Assembly (NCBI GenBank): GCA_029204225.1
Contig: CM055097.1
Span: 29,189,192 to 29,253,191 of the forward strand
Direction: 5' to 3'
Source of the DNA: Diphasiastrum complanatum
Lineage: Eukaryota; Streptophyta; Lycopodiopsida; Lycopodiales; Lycopodiaceae
Length of the DNA: 64,000 bases
This document shows positions 63,913 through 64,000 of this stretch, piece by piece. The first letter of the stretch is position 1. Each line of letters begins with the position of its first letter. The position numbers were made by a program, and so were the translations under genes. Below the pieces are notes generated by a model. The model was not told the DNA's origin. It did no database searches and was given only the letters and a program-made list of their open reading frames with translations.

Positions 63913-64000
63913 ATGGCCCGTAAAACCAGGGGGAGCCCTTGCTCCCCCAACACCCCCCAGCCCTTGCTCTTCATCATTCCAACCTGTGCAGAAACTATTT
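63913..64000 (+). CDS. Start of another LINE ORF1, cut by the window end
   Basis: ATG at 63913 opens MARKTRGSPCSPNTPQPLLF and stays open to the window end. The basic then Pro-rich start resembles ORF1 of copies H and I, and the short leader after (CT)n (CCAGCG...) resembles that of copy K. The family assignment is inference from position and composition. Confidence 0.5.
   Translation, partial: MARKTRGSPCSPNTPQPLLFIIPTCAETI

Overview
The window is nuclear DNA of a land plant. Evidence: GT-AG spliced exons of a plant-type Midasin gene, plant LTR retroelements with an initiator-tRNA-Met primer site (TGGTATCAGAGC), a plant hAT transposase, and LINEs with zf-RVT C-termini. Very large retroelement-filled introns suggest a big-genome lineage such as a fern or gymnosperm, but the sequence does not settle the species.

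Layout. 1-6.1 kb: two truncated Ty3/gypsy elements in opposite orientation, each with gag; the minus one has a five-copy 104-bp repeat in its leader. 6.3-11.8 kb: nested minus-strand LINE fragments with (CT)n, (AATTCT)n(CT)n or (CT)n(AT)n tails. 11.8-19.7 kb: a probable decayed hAT transposon (GGTACC-rich terminus, small plus-strand gene, minus-strand transposase). It is interrupted by a 3.96-kb LTR retroelement whose LTRs differ at one noted base but whose interior is coding-dead. 19.7-20.4 kb: a LINE piece. 20.4-24.3 kb: nothing recognisable.

24.3-61.6 kb, minus strand: an internal part of MDN1 (Midasin/Rea1, the six-AAA+ ATPase of pre-60S ribosome maturation). I place 19 exons; most junctions agree in phase. 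They encode the end of AAA1, AAA2, AAA3, AAA4 and the stretch before AAA5. Both gene ends lie outside the window or were not found. Introns of 9.4 kb and 18.7 kb hold most of the LINEs; the 18.7-kb intron carries a head-to-tail run of antisense LINEs. 61.6-64 kb: a short ORF1-only element between two (CT)~48 tracts, then the start of another LINE.

Main result. The LINEs form one family with unusual shared features. (a) ORF1 and ORF2 are in the same frame, separated by one TAG, a 6-nt spacer and a GC-rich hairpin. Three copies show this, one stem pair covaries, and ORF2 has no AUG before its first endonuclease motif. This looks like programmed stop-codon readthrough. (b) The 3' end is a short hairpin plus AATAAA followed by (CT)n instead of poly(A), and several elements also begin inside (CT)n, suggesting microsatellite-targeted insertion. 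(c) Two ORF1-only 'half-LINE' copies share their own 3' region and the family tail, suggesting mobilisation in trans.
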